Program-made: the position numbers and the translations under genes
Origin: DATBMA01 sp036555105
Lineage (GTDB): Bacteria; Actinomycetota; Acidimicrobiia; Spongiisociales; ZC4RG35
NCBI GenBank assembly: GCA_036555105.1
Contig: DATBMA010000082.1
Coordinates: forward strand, 1 to 12,029
Length of the DNA: 12,029 bases
Direction: 5' to 3'
The notes under the pieces: generated by a model
The model's input: only the letters and a program-made list of their open reading frames with translations
Databases searched by the model: none
What the model was told of the DNA's origin: nothing
Part shown: piece after piece, positions 1-7,355 of the stretch
How positions within the stretch are numbered: position 1 is the stretch's first letter
Layout of the letters: the number at the start of each line of letters is the position of its first letter

Positions 1-112
1 CCGCTACCAGCGCGATGATGGCGATGAGCACCACCAAGAGCGCGTACTCGACCATGCTGGCACCCTTCTCAGAGTGATACCAGGCGGTCAACTTCGACCA
101 CAAAGCAAGCAT
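1..112 (-). CDS. Flp-type pilin, third tandem copy (3' end cut by window edge)
   Basis: This is the N-terminal 37 residues of a Flp/Tad major pilin-like protein; the rest lies outside the window. The prepilin-peptidase motif is visible: Lys16-Gly17, then Ala-Ser-Met-Val-Glu22-Tyr23, then an unbroken hydrophobic helix. In this family the leader is cut after the Gly, Glu+5 is conserved, and the helix packs in the fibre core. The visible protein is identical to copy two over all 37 residues, although the DNA differs at several third positions. The ATG is preceded on the minus strand by GGAAGGAG at good spacing. A strong hairpin at 239-268 separates it from the two upstream copies, so it may have a separate or reduced transcript. 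Tad assembly genes are not in the window. Confidence 0.88.
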   Translation of the reverse strand, partial: MLALWSKLTAWYHSEKGASMVEYALLVVLIAIIALVA

Positions 113-238
113 GAACCTGCTCCTTCCGTAGGCGCCTGCACCGTGAATATCGGCCCTGAGCGCCCGATCCTTGAATGGCGCCGGCAAGGGGCGGGGTGTA
201 TAAGGCCGACCTGGGGAGACCCCTGTGGGTCCAAATAG

Positions 239-268
239 GGAGAGGGGCCCCGTGTGGGGCCCCTCTCC
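239..268 (-). terminator. Strong hairpin after pilin copy two, possible terminator or RNA-stabilising stem
   Basis: GGAGAGGGGCCCC at 239-251 and GGGGCCCCTCTCC at 256-268 form a perfect 13-bp stem with a four-base loop, starting 19 bases after the stop of the second pilin on the minus strand. The bases that follow on that strand read CTATTTGG, so the T-tract is weak. It may stop most transcripts, or protect the 3' end of the mRNA for the two upstream pilins while letting some polymerase reach the third. Confidence 0.65.
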
Positions 269-287
269 ACCGACTTCTTCGGTTCGA

Positions 288-473
288 TCAGTTGCTGGGG
301 TTGTTCAGCGTCTGGCCAACACTGTTGAAGGTGTTCGACACAGCCTGACCGGCGAGACGCACGGCCACCAATGCGATGATGGCGATGAGCACCACGAGAA
401 GCGCGTATTCCACCATGCTGGCACCCTTCTCAGAGTGGTACCAGGCGGTCAACTTTGACCACAGAGCGAGCAT
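288..473 (-). CDS. Flp-type pilin, second tandem copy
   Basis: A complete 61-residue Flp-type prepilin. Residues 1-17 form a short basic leader ending in Gly17; cleavage there would leave a 44-residue mature pilin starting ASMVEY, with Glu at +5 and Tyr at +6 as in Flp pilins. Residues about 21-40 are a hydrophobic helix (LLVVLIAIIALVAV), followed by a polar tail ending NNPSN. I chose the ATG at 473 over an in-frame TTG one codon upstream, because it matches the starts of the other copies and has AAAGGA seven bases upstream. It follows copy one by 30 bases and is probably co-transcribed. Its leader (TACGGAA...CAGGTT) resembles that of copy three, so the duplicated unit probably included the ribosome site. 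Confidence 0.93.
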   Translation of the reverse strand: MLALWSKLTAWYHSEKGASMVEYALLVVLIAIIALVAVRLAGQAVSNTFNSVGQTLNNPSN

Positions 474-503
474 CAACCTGTCCTTTCTTTCCGTACCTGG
501 CGG

Positions 504-689
504 TCAGTTGCTGGGGTTGTTCAGCGTCTGACCGACACTGTTGAAAGTGTTCGAAACGGCACGCCCGGCGAGGCGCACTGCAACCAGTGCGATGATGGCG
601 ATAAGCACCACCAGCAAGGCGTACTCGACCATGCTGGCTCCCCGTTCGGAGTGGTACCAGCTGATCATCTTCGTCCACATGGCAAGCAT
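504..689 (-). CDS. Flp-type pilin, first tandem copy
   Basis: A complete 61-residue Flp-type prepilin and the promoter-proximal member of the array. It has the same layout as copy two: basic leader, Gly17 cleavage site, mature start ASMVEY, hydrophobic core helix and a tail ending NNPSN. It differs mainly in the leader (MLAMWTKMISW against MLALWSKLTAW) and at two further sites (Arg16 for Lys, Arg43 for Gln). The ATG at 689 is supported by AAGGAGG on the minus strand, the best ribosome site of the three. An in-frame extension to 800 exists but has none of the family character. Flp pilins polymerise into thin pili used for adhesion and DNA uptake; export and assembly would need Tad proteins encoded elsewhere. 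Confidence 0.93.
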   Translation of the reverse strand: MLAMWTKMISWYHSERGASMVEYALLVVLIAIIALVAVRLAGRAVSNTFNSVGQTLNNPSN

Positions 690-847
690 CGGGCCTCCTT
701 CACGGTCCGCTATCGGCTGTGACAGGGTATTCCCATCCCAGTTGTGCCCGTATAGGTCGTCAGCCTCATGACCAATGACCACTTGGCCCCTGTCTGTCAT
801 GCCGCAGTTATCGGCATGTAGCAGGCGATATGTATGGGTCTTGCGGA
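690..847 (-). promoter_or_regulatory. Spacer upstream of the pilin array with palindrome and tandem heptamer
   Basis: This 158-bp gap between the response regulator stop and the first pilin holds no gene. CATGCCG at 798-804 and CGGCATG at 812-818 make a perfect 7-bp inverted repeat around a 7-base loop. ATGACCA is repeated head to tail at 768-774 and 775-781. Either could bind the adjacent response regulator. The palindrome could instead be a weak end-of-operon stem, but it has no T-tract. I found no convincing -35/-10 pair; a TATACG at about 749-754 (minus strand) is only a weak candidate. Confidence 0.4.
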
Positions 848-1480
848 CTAGTGAGGCTTGGCCAGACCCAGCCGAATCGCTTCGACTGCCGCCTGCGTCC
901 GGTCGCTAACCGCCAACTTCGAGAAGATCGAAGCCAGGTGATTCTTGACCGTTTTCTGAGATATGAACAATCCGTCGGCGAGTTCCTCGGTGGATGAGAC
1001 ACCCTTGGCAAGGAGCTGCAGGACCTCGATCTCCCTCTGGGTGAGGCTGGCGGCGCCAGGGTCGAGCTCCGGCTGCTGGTAGTCGGCGAGCGTGGCCGAG
1101 AGATCTTCTCCTCGCAGGTCGAGCAGCTTGTGGCCGGCGACCACCGCCCTGATGGCGGCCGCCAGTTGAGCCAGGGGCACACCTTTTGAGAAGAAGGCGG
1201 CCGCCCCGGCCTCGGCCGCAGCGGCGGCCATCTGGGTGTGCATCGTCACCACTATCACCGGAGTAGTGGCTCCTATCTGGCGGATGGCCTGCAAACCGTC
1301 CCCGCCCGCCATCTCGAGGTCCACGATCGCAACCTCTGCGGGCTGCCGGGCGAGCAAAGCCACCAGATCGGGTCCGGAGGGGGCGGTGCCCACCACTCTG
1401 GTGTCGGGGAGGGCGGCCAGCGCCTGAGACAAGCCTTCCGCGAACAGCTGGTGGTCGTCGGCGATCACGACCCTGATCAC
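848..1480 (-). CDS. NarL/LuxR-family two-component response regulator
   Basis: A 210-residue regulator of normal family length. Residues 1-120 form a receiver domain with the expected residues: acidic pair Asp8-Asp9, phosphorylation site Asp54 (in VDLEMAGGDG), Thr79 and Lys99 (FSKG). Residues about 143-205 form a LuxR-type helix-turn-helix (SLTQREIEVLQLLAKG, then the recognition region ISQKTVKNHLASIFSKL). Phosphorylation by the neighbouring kinase should promote DNA binding. The start is GTG at 1480, and GTGA is shared with the TGA stop of the kinase gene, which implies translational coupling. The pilin array starts 158 bp downstream on the same strand, so it is a plausible but unproven target. 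Confidence 0.96.
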   Translation of the reverse strand: MIRVVIADDHQLFAEGLSQALAALPDTRVVGTAPSGPDLVALLARQPAEVAIVDLEMAGGDGLQAIRQIGATTPVIVVTMHTQMAAAAAEAGAAAFFSKGVPLAQLAAAIRAVVAGHKLLDLRGEDLSATLADYQQPELDPGAASLTQREIEVLQLLAKGVSSTEELADGLFISQKTVKNHLASIFSKLAVSDRTQAAVEAIRLGLAKPH

Positions 1481-3015
1481 GCCGGCTCCCAGCGGAGGCC
1501 GATGGTGGTGCCCCCAGGCGAGCTGTCGATAGAGAGGTCGGCGCCGATGCGGGCCGCGCGCTCCCGAATCCCCATCAGGCCAAAGTGGCCGCTTCCCACC
1601 GTGGCAGGGTCGAATCCGTGGCCGTCGTCCTTTACCAGGACATAGCCGCGGTCGAAGTCGGCCGTCCCCGCCACCCAGATGTTCTTGCCTCCGGAGTGGC
1701 GGTGGGCGTTGCGGACGGCTTCGACGACCATCGCCGCCAGGTCCTCTGCCTGTGAGGGCCGGGGAGCGCGTCGCTCGTCGAGCTCGATGTGGATGTCGGG
1801 CTTGCCGGCCAGCCTGGTTGCCTCCGCTTGCAATCGCTGGGTCAGGGTACCGGTGGCTCCCGACCTGAGGTCGCTGACGGTGAGGCGGACGTCGTCAACG
1901 AGGCCGCTGACCGATCCCCGCAGCTGCGCCAGCTCGGCCGCCACCCCAGGTTGGAGATTCTGTTGCAGGAGGGCGAGGTCGAGGCCAAGTCCAAGGCTGG
2001 CCAATGACGGCCCGATCCCGTCGTGGAGCTCTCTCGCCAGGCGCAGCCTCTCCTGGTCGACCGCCTCCCGGGCGATCGACTGGAGGAGCAGCACGTTGGC
2101 GAAGGCGAGGCTGACCGGGCCCAGCAGCGAGTTGACATCCTCGATCTGGGCTTCGTTCAGGGGCTCGCGGCTGGCGACGGTGACCGACCCCACTTCACGG
2201 TCGCCGACCCGCAACGGCAGGGCCAGCTCGAGGTCCTCGGAGCCAGGGACGTTGGAGCGGCCGACAACCACGGGGCCCCGCTCACCGTTGATGGTGGCGG
2301 TGGCAGCGGTGACAGGCGGATGCGAGGTGATCTCGGCCAAGGCGTGGTTGCCGATGGTTATCGGGTTGAGCTCGCCACCTTCCATCAGCTCCCGAACTGT
2401 GCCAAGCATCTGGTGGGTCCTCTCCAGTCGCTCGAGCTGGGCGGCTGTGACGGCGGACGAGGCCTCGAGGTCTCTCGCCCGCTGCTCGAGGTCGGTGAGG
2501 ATCTTGGTCACCTGGCCTACCAGCAAGGCCACCAAGGGGAAGAGGACGACCATCCCGACCGCGTCGTTGAGCATGAACCCCTGGCCGAGCGCCAGAGCAA
2601 GGAAGAGCCCGGCCGAGAGGAACGAGGTGGCGAGCCCGAGGCGGTTGCCCCCGGCGACGGCGGCGAAGATCGGAGGGGTCAGCGAGAGGAGCAGGTAGGG
2701 GCTCTCGATGGTCCCGGTCAGCCCGACCGCGATCGCACAGCAAATCGTCCCCGAAAGCGCCACGACCTCGGTGACCAGGCGGCGGTCGGCAAAACGGAAG
2801 GACACGGTGAGTGCCACCACATAGGTACCGGCTGCAGCTGCGGCAGCGATCGACTGGATCGATCCGGCAGAGCGGACGAAGTCGACGAAGATCCCGATGG
2901 ATAGGCCGACCCAGGCGGTGACCAGGAATACTCGGAGAACGCGATCTCTCCACGGGGTGGTGGCGGCGGCCACGCCCGCCAGGCTACCCAGGGACCACGC
3001 TTGGCTTGCGGACAC
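1477..3015 (-). CDS. Membrane-bound sensor histidine kinase, NarL/DesK type (HisKA_3)
   Basis: A 512-residue kinase with the GTG at 3015 as start. Residues about 26-170 hold roughly six hydrophobic segments with little outside the membrane, suggesting a sensor of membrane state or small molecules. A short coiled coil (about 173-205) and a GAF-like region (about 205-315) follow. The dimerisation/phosphotransfer helix carries the HisKA_3 motif RLARELHDG with His331. The ATP-binding domain (about 420-511) has the N box (EAVRNAHRH, Asn436), DDGHGFD (Asp464) and a second glycine box (GSGHFGLMGIRERA). The open frame runs upstream to 3600, but that part overlaps a clear plus-strand gene and has no kinase character. 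GTG 3015 has GGAG eight bases upstream; GTG 2973 is the alternative. The signal sensed is unknown. Confidence 0.93.
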   Translation of the reverse strand: MSASQAWSLGSLAGVAAATTPWRDRVLRVFLVTAWVGLSIGIFVDFVRSAGSIQSIAAAAAAGTYVVALTVSFRFADRRLVTEVVALSGTICCAIAVGLTGTIESPYLLLSLTPPIFAAVAGGNRLGLATSFLSAGLFLALALGQGFMLNDAVGMVVLFPLVALLVGQVTKILTDLEQRARDLEASSAVTAAQLERLERTHQMLGTVRELMEGGELNPITIGNHALAEITSHPPVTAATATINGERGPVVVGRSNVPGSEDLELALPLRVGDREVGSVTVASREPLNEAQIEDVNSLLGPVSLAFANVLLLQSIAREAVDQERLRLARELHDGIGPSLASLGLGLDLALLQQNLQPGVAAELAQLRGSVSGLVDDVRLTVSDLRSGATGTLTQRLQAEATRLAGKPDIHIELDERRAPRPSQAEDLAAMVVEAVRNAHRHSGGKNIWVAGTADFDRGYVLVKDDGHGFDPATVGSGHFGLMGIRERAARIGADLSIDSSPGGTTIGLRWEPA

Positions 3016-3078
3016 CCGACAGGCTCCACGTGGATTGCCGTCCAGAAGGCAGCGCCGCGACCCGATACTGAGGGCGGC

Positions 3079-4185
3079 ATGGTCCTGACCAAAAATGCGC
3101 GCCCGTTCGCAGTGGGGGCGGTGGGGCTGGTTGTCGGCCTGACCCTCATGGCGAACCTCTTGATCGGGTTGGGTGGCAACCCGGTGGTGCTCATGCACTT
3201 CGGGAAGGAATACCCGCTCGACCCCCGGGTAGAGGGCTTTGCCCGCCAGGAGTTCGGCGACAACCTGGTTCTGGTTCCCTACAGCGGTCACGACGGCAAG
3301 TTCTTCTACATGCAGGCTCGAGATCCGTTCCTGCTCCACCCCGATCAGTTCGCCACCTACTTGGATCGCCCCGGATACCGGGCTCAGCGCCTCGGCTACC
3401 CGTTGATGGCTTCCCCCGGCAATGTGTTCGGGCCGATGGGGGTGGTCGTCGCCCTTTTGACCCTCAACGTCGTTGCCTACGGCTTCGGCACCTGGGCCAG
3501 TGCCGGGCTGGCCAAGGCCATGGGCGCCTCTCCATGGTGGGGCATGGCCTTTCCGTTGTGTGTGGGCTTCGCCTTCGAGATGCTCATCACGGGGTCGCAA
3601 ATCTGGGCGAGCGCATTCGCCATCGCCGGCCTCTGGGCCATCCTCTCCAAACGCCTCCCACTCGGGGTCGCCTCCCTGGCGGCGGCAGCCTTGTGCAGGG
3701 AGACCGCGCTCCTATGGGCTTTTGGGGCGGCCGCATTCCTTTGGCGGGAGGGAAGGAGAAGAGATGCGGCGTGGGTGGCAGTTGCCCCGCTGGCGGTGGT
3801 CCTGGCCTGGGCTGGTTACGTCTACGTCAGGTTGCAGAGCCCTCCCTGGGCCGGAGGCGACGGAGGCCTTGCTCTTCCGCTGGTCGGCTTCATCCAGGCC
3901 ATGCGCGGGTGGCTGGCGACCAGCGAGCCCGAGATCTGGGTCGGCCCGGCCATGCTGCTCCTCGTGGGCGTGATCTTCTGGCAGGCATGGAAGCGACCTT
4001 CGCTCCTCTCGTGGTCGGCCGCAGGCTGGGCGCTTTTGGTCCTCATCCTGGGACCGGCAGTGTGGAAGAGGGCTTCGGACTTCACCCGCATTGCCGCCAT
4101 CCTGATGGTGGCTTTCCCGATCTCGGTCGGGGTGGGGATGGCCAATCGCGAGTCCGAACGGATCCTCGAAGAGGTGCCTGCATGA
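3079..4185 (+). CDS. Multi-pass membrane protein of the GHDGKFF type, paralogue A (GT-C-like)
   Basis: A 368-residue protein with a hydrophobic N-terminal helix (about 10-32), a loop of about 85 residues, then seven or eight membrane segments. The loop holds GHDGKFF (70-76), DP (82-83) and LDRPGYRAQRLGYP (95-108). A later helix holds ALCRE (204-208), and YVYVRL lies at 247-252. It clearly resembles the protein at 4765-5874. One N-terminal helix, then a conserved acidic external loop, then many helices is the layout of GT-C glycosyltransferases, which use lipid-linked sugars; Asp72 would be the natural catalytic candidate. That is inference, and I cannot name a characterised family. ATG 3079 follows GAGGG at short spacing; an in-frame ATG at 3001 would overlap the kinase start. 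Its ATGA overlap with coaE suggests one transcript. Confidence 0.85.
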   Translation: MVLTKNARPFAVGAVGLVVGLTLMANLLIGLGGNPVVLMHFGKEYPLDPRVEGFARQEFGDNLVLVPYSGHDGKFFYMQARDPFLLHPDQFATYLDRPGYRAQRLGYPLMASPGNVFGPMGVVVALLTLNVVAYGFGTWASAGLAKAMGASPWWGMAFPLCVGFAFEMLITGSQIWASAFAIAGLWAILSKRLPLGVASLAAAALCRETALLWAFGAAAFLWREGRRRDAAWVAVAPLAVVLAWAGYVYVRLQSPPWAGGDGGLALPLVGFIQAMRGWLATSEPEIWVGPAMLLLVGVIFWQAWKRPSLLSWSAAGWALLVLILGPAVWKRASDFTRIAAILMVAFPISVGVGMANRESERILEEVPA

Positions 4186-4778
4186 CCAGGGGCGCCATGG
4201 TCGTGACCGGCGGGATCGGGTCCGGGAAGTCGGTGTTGGTGGAAGCACTCGGAGCCACAGGATTCGACACCGTCGATGCCGACCGGATCGGTCACCGCCT
4301 CCTGGCGTCAGGAACCGTCATCAACCAAGCGGTCCGGAGGCGGTGGCCGGAGGTGGGCATGCCTGATGGTGAGGTGGATCGAAAGCGCCTCGCTCACATC
4401 GTCTTTGGCGACCCCGATGAGCTCGCCGCGTTGGAAGCCATCACCCATCCGGCGATCAGGAGCGAGCTGAGGTCCTTGCTGGAATCTGAGGGCGATTTGC
4501 TGGTGATCGACCTGTCGGTCCCCCGAGCCATCGCTGACGACGAGGACTTGGCACGGCTGCCAGTCGTCGTGGTCGATGCCCCGGTGGAGCTCCGTCGCCG
4601 CCGGCTGACGGAGAGGGGGCTCGAGGAACCGGATGTGAGCCGGCGCCTGGCAGCACAGCCATCTCGCGGCGAGTGGCTGCGGCTGGCCGACCTGGTCGTT
4701 CCGAACCACGGTGGCCTCGACTCACTCAGGGCTGCCGCCGAGGCGGTGCGAAGGTGGTTCGCCGCTAGGCAGACCTGA
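4182..4778 (+). CDS. coaE: Dephospho-CoA kinase
   Basis: A 198-residue protein, the usual length for CoaE, which phosphorylates the ribose 3'-hydroxyl of dephospho-CoA in the last step of coenzyme A synthesis in the cytosol. The P-loop GGIGSGKS is at 10-17, followed by the hallmark DADRIGH (32-38), the EAITHP segment and RRLAAQ in the lid region. The C-terminal ADLVVPNHGGLDSL replaces the more common ADxVIxNxGSxxxL. The ATG overlaps the stop of the upstream membrane protein gene (ATGA, 4182-4185), so translation is probably coupled. Its last 14 bases overlap the convergent gene. coaE often lies close to uvrA/uvrB in actinobacteria; here two minus-strand genes separate it from uvrA. Confidence 0.94.
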   Translation: MTRGAMVVTGGIGSGKSVLVEALGATGFDTVDADRIGHRLLASGTVINQAVRRRWPEVGMPDGEVDRKRLAHIVFGDPDELAALEAITHPAIRSELRSLLESEGDLLVIDLSVPRAIADDEDLARLPVVVVDAPVELRRRRLTERGLEEPDVSRRLAAQPSRGEWLRLADLVVPNHGGLDSLRAAAEAVRRWFAARQT

Positions 4779-5874
4779 CGGCGAGCTCTTCCGCCGGCTG
4801 TCGCTGACGGTCGGCGGGGGTGAGGACTTGCACCACAAACGCCAGGAAGATCGGAGCCAGCGCTCTTGAGATGTCGTGCCACTGGAGCCATACCTGGCCG
4901 GTGAGGAACGGCATCAGGGCCACGAATCCGAGGCACGCCCATGACAACGACAGGTCGGACTTGAGAGCCCTGATGGTGAAGGCGACCGCGATCGCCAGCG
5001 TGGCGATGCCGGCAGCGAGGTTGGCCGGATCCTGTGGCCAGAGGCGGGCAGCAGCGATCAAGCCACTGAAGGGAACCAGGGTTATCTCCTGGATCTGAGC
5101 CTGCTCGGGTGGCCAGCCCAGCCGCACCCGCACATAGACGCCCCACAGCAAGACCGCCGCAGCCGGGGCAGCAAGGAGTGACCAGCGTGCGGGCCGGCGG
5201 CGCACGATGGCCCAGGCGATCAATCCCAGCGGCATCAGCAGCATCACCTCACGTGCCAGCGCCGCAGCCGCGAATGCGGCTATCGCCCAACCCCAATTGC
5301 GCCGATCGGCCATCCACACCCCGGTGACTCCGAGGGCTAGCGCGGCGATGCCGGCTCCATCGACGTACATCTCGTTGATGAGGCCTAGGTTCAACGCGAA
5401 GGCAAGGCCCAACCAGGGGCTGGCCCCGTAAGAGCTGGCCAAGGCGGCGGTGGCGAGGGTTCCCATGCCCAGGAAGGCAATGTTGGCGATGACCATTCCC
5501 CAGGCCACGCCGGTCGGTGGCAGGGCGCCGAGGACACCCGAGATCGCGGGGTAGATGATTCGCTGGGCTCGGTAGGCGGGCCGGTCAAGCGCGGCTGCGT
5601 TGTGAGCGGGATCGAGCAGTAGCGGGTCGTTGGCCAGTACGAAGAAGAACTTCCCATCATGGCCCTGCGCCTCCCGTACCGCGACTTCGCCCAGCAAGGC
5701 GCGCCCATATTCCAGGGTGGCTGCGTTGTCCTCTCCGAAGGCGATGAAGGCGCTGGGATCCCAGTCGTTGGGCACGAGGAGCCTGATGGCGAGAGCGGCG
5801 CCGACCACCAGCCCGATGAGCCCGACCAGCTGGACCTGCCGCCGGCGGTTCACATTTGACCCGTCAGGCGTCAC
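4765..5874 (-). CDS. Multi-pass membrane protein of the GHDGKFF type, paralogue B (GT-C-like)
   Basis: A 369-residue membrane protein with the same architecture as the protein at 3079-4185: N-terminal helix (about 15-33), loop with GHDGKFF (71-77), NDP and LDRPAYRAQRIIYP (96-109), then a run of helices including AALARE and VYVRVRLGWPP, and a late DISR matching DFTR in paralogue A. The conserved Asp73 and the Arg/Gln-rich motif suggest a shared active or binding site facing outward. GTG 5874 would overlap the stop of the upstream glycosyltransferase gene by 11 bases; GTG 5853, ten bases after that stop, is equally possible, and neither has a strong ribosome site. It ends inside the last 14 bases of coaE. 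It is probably co-transcribed with, and may act after, the GT2-methyltransferase fusion. Its function is not proven. Confidence 0.83.
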   Translation of the reverse strand: MTPDGSNVNRRRQVQLVGLIGLVVGAALAIRLLVPNDWDPSAFIAFGEDNAATLEYGRALLGEVAVREAQGHDGKFFFVLANDPLLLDPAHNAAALDRPAYRAQRIIYPAISGVLGALPPTGVAWGMVIANIAFLGMGTLATAALASSYGASPWLGLAFALNLGLINEMYVDGAGIAALALGVTGVWMADRRNWGWAIAAFAAAALAREVMLLMPLGLIAWAIVRRRPARWSLLAAPAAAVLLWGVYVRVRLGWPPEQAQIQEITLVPFSGLIAAARLWPQDPANLAAGIATLAIAVAFTIRALKSDLSLSWACLGFVALMPFLTGQVWLQWHDISRALAPIFLAFVVQVLTPADRQRQPAEELAVRSA

Positions 5875-7291
5875 CAAGCGGTCCCGGCGTCGTTGCCACT
5901 GCCAGGTAGCTCAAACCCGGCCCACCCAAGGTCTCCACCCGCTCGGCCAACGGGGTCAACAACCCGAATGCCCGCGCCTCGAACCCTGATAGGGGCTTCA
6001 TGCCGGCCGAACGATGCAGCTTCCATCCCACCCGTCCTAGCCGATTGAACGAGCGCAACCACACCACTTGGAGCCCGCCGGCCTCGAGGATGGCGCGCAG
6101 ACCCTGACTGGTGAAGCGCCGCCGGTGCCCCAGCGCCTTGTCCGCGGCGCCATAGAGGCGGGGGTCGGCAGGCACTTGGACGAGGAGGTGGCCTCCTGGG
6201 GCGAGCACCGAGGCAAGCTCGGAGGCGGCCCGAGTTGGGTCCTCCACCCTTTGCAATGCCTCGAGAGCGAAGATCGTGTCGAATCCATGCTTGCCGGTGG
6301 CCGCCCGCAGGCTGTTGTCTTCGAGCCCACCCACCGCGAACGAGACGTTCTCGAGGTGACCGAACCGGCGGTTGAGGGTCTCCACGAACGATGGATCCGA
6401 GTCGGTGCTCAGAAGCGAGTCCGAGTCGAGCAGGAGGCTGGTGACGTGACCCGGCCCGGCATCGACCTCGAGCACCCGCCCTTTGACCAGCCCGTTGAAC
6501 TGCGACAGCATCCACTTCCGGAAGGCCGACGCCCTGCCGAGACTCTGCCGGCTGACGTGGGAAAGCTCGACTGTGAAACGCGTGTCGAGAAATCGGAACT
6601 TGAAGATGAGCCACAACGCCTGCAGCCCGTCCCGCCACCCGATGTTCTTGCCTTCGGCGTAGGTGCGGCCGTGATAGCTGATCGGCACCTCGTAAATGCG
6701 GGCGCCCCACTGGGCGAGGCGGGCGGTGATCTCGGGCTCGATCCCGAACCGGTCGCTGGTGAGCCGTATGCGCTTCAGGATGTCGGCCCTGACCAACTTG
6801 TAACAAGTCTCCATGTCGGTCAGGTTGAGGTCGTTGGCCATGTTGGAGAGGGTGGTCAGCACCCGATTGCCGAATGAGTGCCAGAAGAAGAGGACCCTTC
6901 GCTGACTGCTGGCGGCGAACCTCGACCCGAACACCGCATCCGCCCTGCCATCCAGAATGGGGGCAAGGAGCTGGGGATACTCGTTGGGGTCGTACTCGAG
7001 GTCGGCATCCTGGATGATCGCCAAGTCACCGGTCATCTCTTTGATGGCGCGGCGGATGGCAGCACCCTTGCCATGGTTCAGCTCCTGGTGGAACACGCGA
7101 AGGCGAGGCTCATTGGCAGCCAGGTCCTCCAGGATCTCGAGCGACCGGTCGGAGCTGCAGTCGTCGACTGCCACCAACTCGATCTCGAGCCCGATCGGAG
7201 ACTTGAGCACGCGGTCGACGATGGTTCGCAGGGTGCGTGCCTCGTTGTAAACGGGCATCAACACCGAAAGCTTGCCCAGGGACCTCTTCAA
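5864..7291 (-). CDS. Bifunctional GT2 glycosyltransferase / class I SAM-dependent methyltransferase
   Basis: A fusion of about 475 residues. Residues 7-240 form a GT2 domain like polyprenol-phosphate mannose/glucose synthases: LSVLMPVYNE (8-17), VDDCSSD (42-48), NHGKGAAI (72-79), DAD metal/sugar motif (95-97) and FGIEPEI (182-188). No C-terminal membrane helices follow it. Residues about 245-475 form a class I methyltransferase with motif I VLEVDAGPG (273-281; Asp replaces the usual Gly) and a methyltransferase-like LAPGGHLLVQVP segment. The GT2 part probably loads a sugar on a lipid carrier or builds a glycan that the second part methylates; the substrates are unknown. I chose TTG 7291 because GAGGATGGA precedes it, TAGCAT (7317-7312) is a plausible -10, and the protein begins one turn before the first strand. 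GTG 7369 lies inside a tandem repeat. Confidence 0.9.
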   Translation of the reverse strand: MKRSLGKLSVLMPVYNEARTLRTIVDRVLKSPIGLEIELVAVDDCSSDRSLEILEDLAANEPRLRVFHQELNHGKGAAIRRAIKEMTGDLAIIQDADLEYDPNEYPQLLAPILDGRADAVFGSRFAASSQRRVLFFWHSFGNRVLTTLSNMANDLNLTDMETCYKLVRADILKRIRLTSDRFGIEPEITARLAQWGARIYEVPISYHGRTYAEGKNIGWRDGLQALWLIFKFRFLDTRFTVELSHVSRQSLGRASAFRKWMLSQFNGLVKGRVLEVDAGPGHVTSLLLDSDSLLSTDSDPSFVETLNRRFGHLENVSFAVGGLEDNSLRAATGKHGFDTIFALEALQRVEDPTRAASELASVLAPGGHLLVQVPADPRLYGAADKALGHRRRFTSQGLRAILEAGGLQVVWLRSFNRLGRVGWKLHRSAGMKPLSGFEARAFGLLTPLAERVETLGGPGLSYLAVATTPGPLGDA

Positions 7292-7355
7292 CGTCTGTCC
7301 ATCCTCGGAAAATGCTACGGCTGCTATCGGCCGGTAACGAGCAAGGGCTGAGGAA

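Noticed and set aside
690..800. N-terminal extension of pilin copy one to 800
   Set aside because: The extra 37 residues do not resemble a pilin leader, and AAGGAGG stands just before the ATG at 689.
3016..3600. Upstream extension of the histidine kinase reading frame to 3600
   Set aside because: It overlaps the start and conserved GHDGKFF region of the plus-strand membrane protein, and its translation is polar with no kinase or membrane character. GTG 3015 with GGAG upstream is a better start.
3534..4181. Long open frame fused in front of coaE
   Set aside because: It is the out-of-frame shadow of the membrane protein gene; CoaE begins naturally at 4182 with its P-loop ten residues in.
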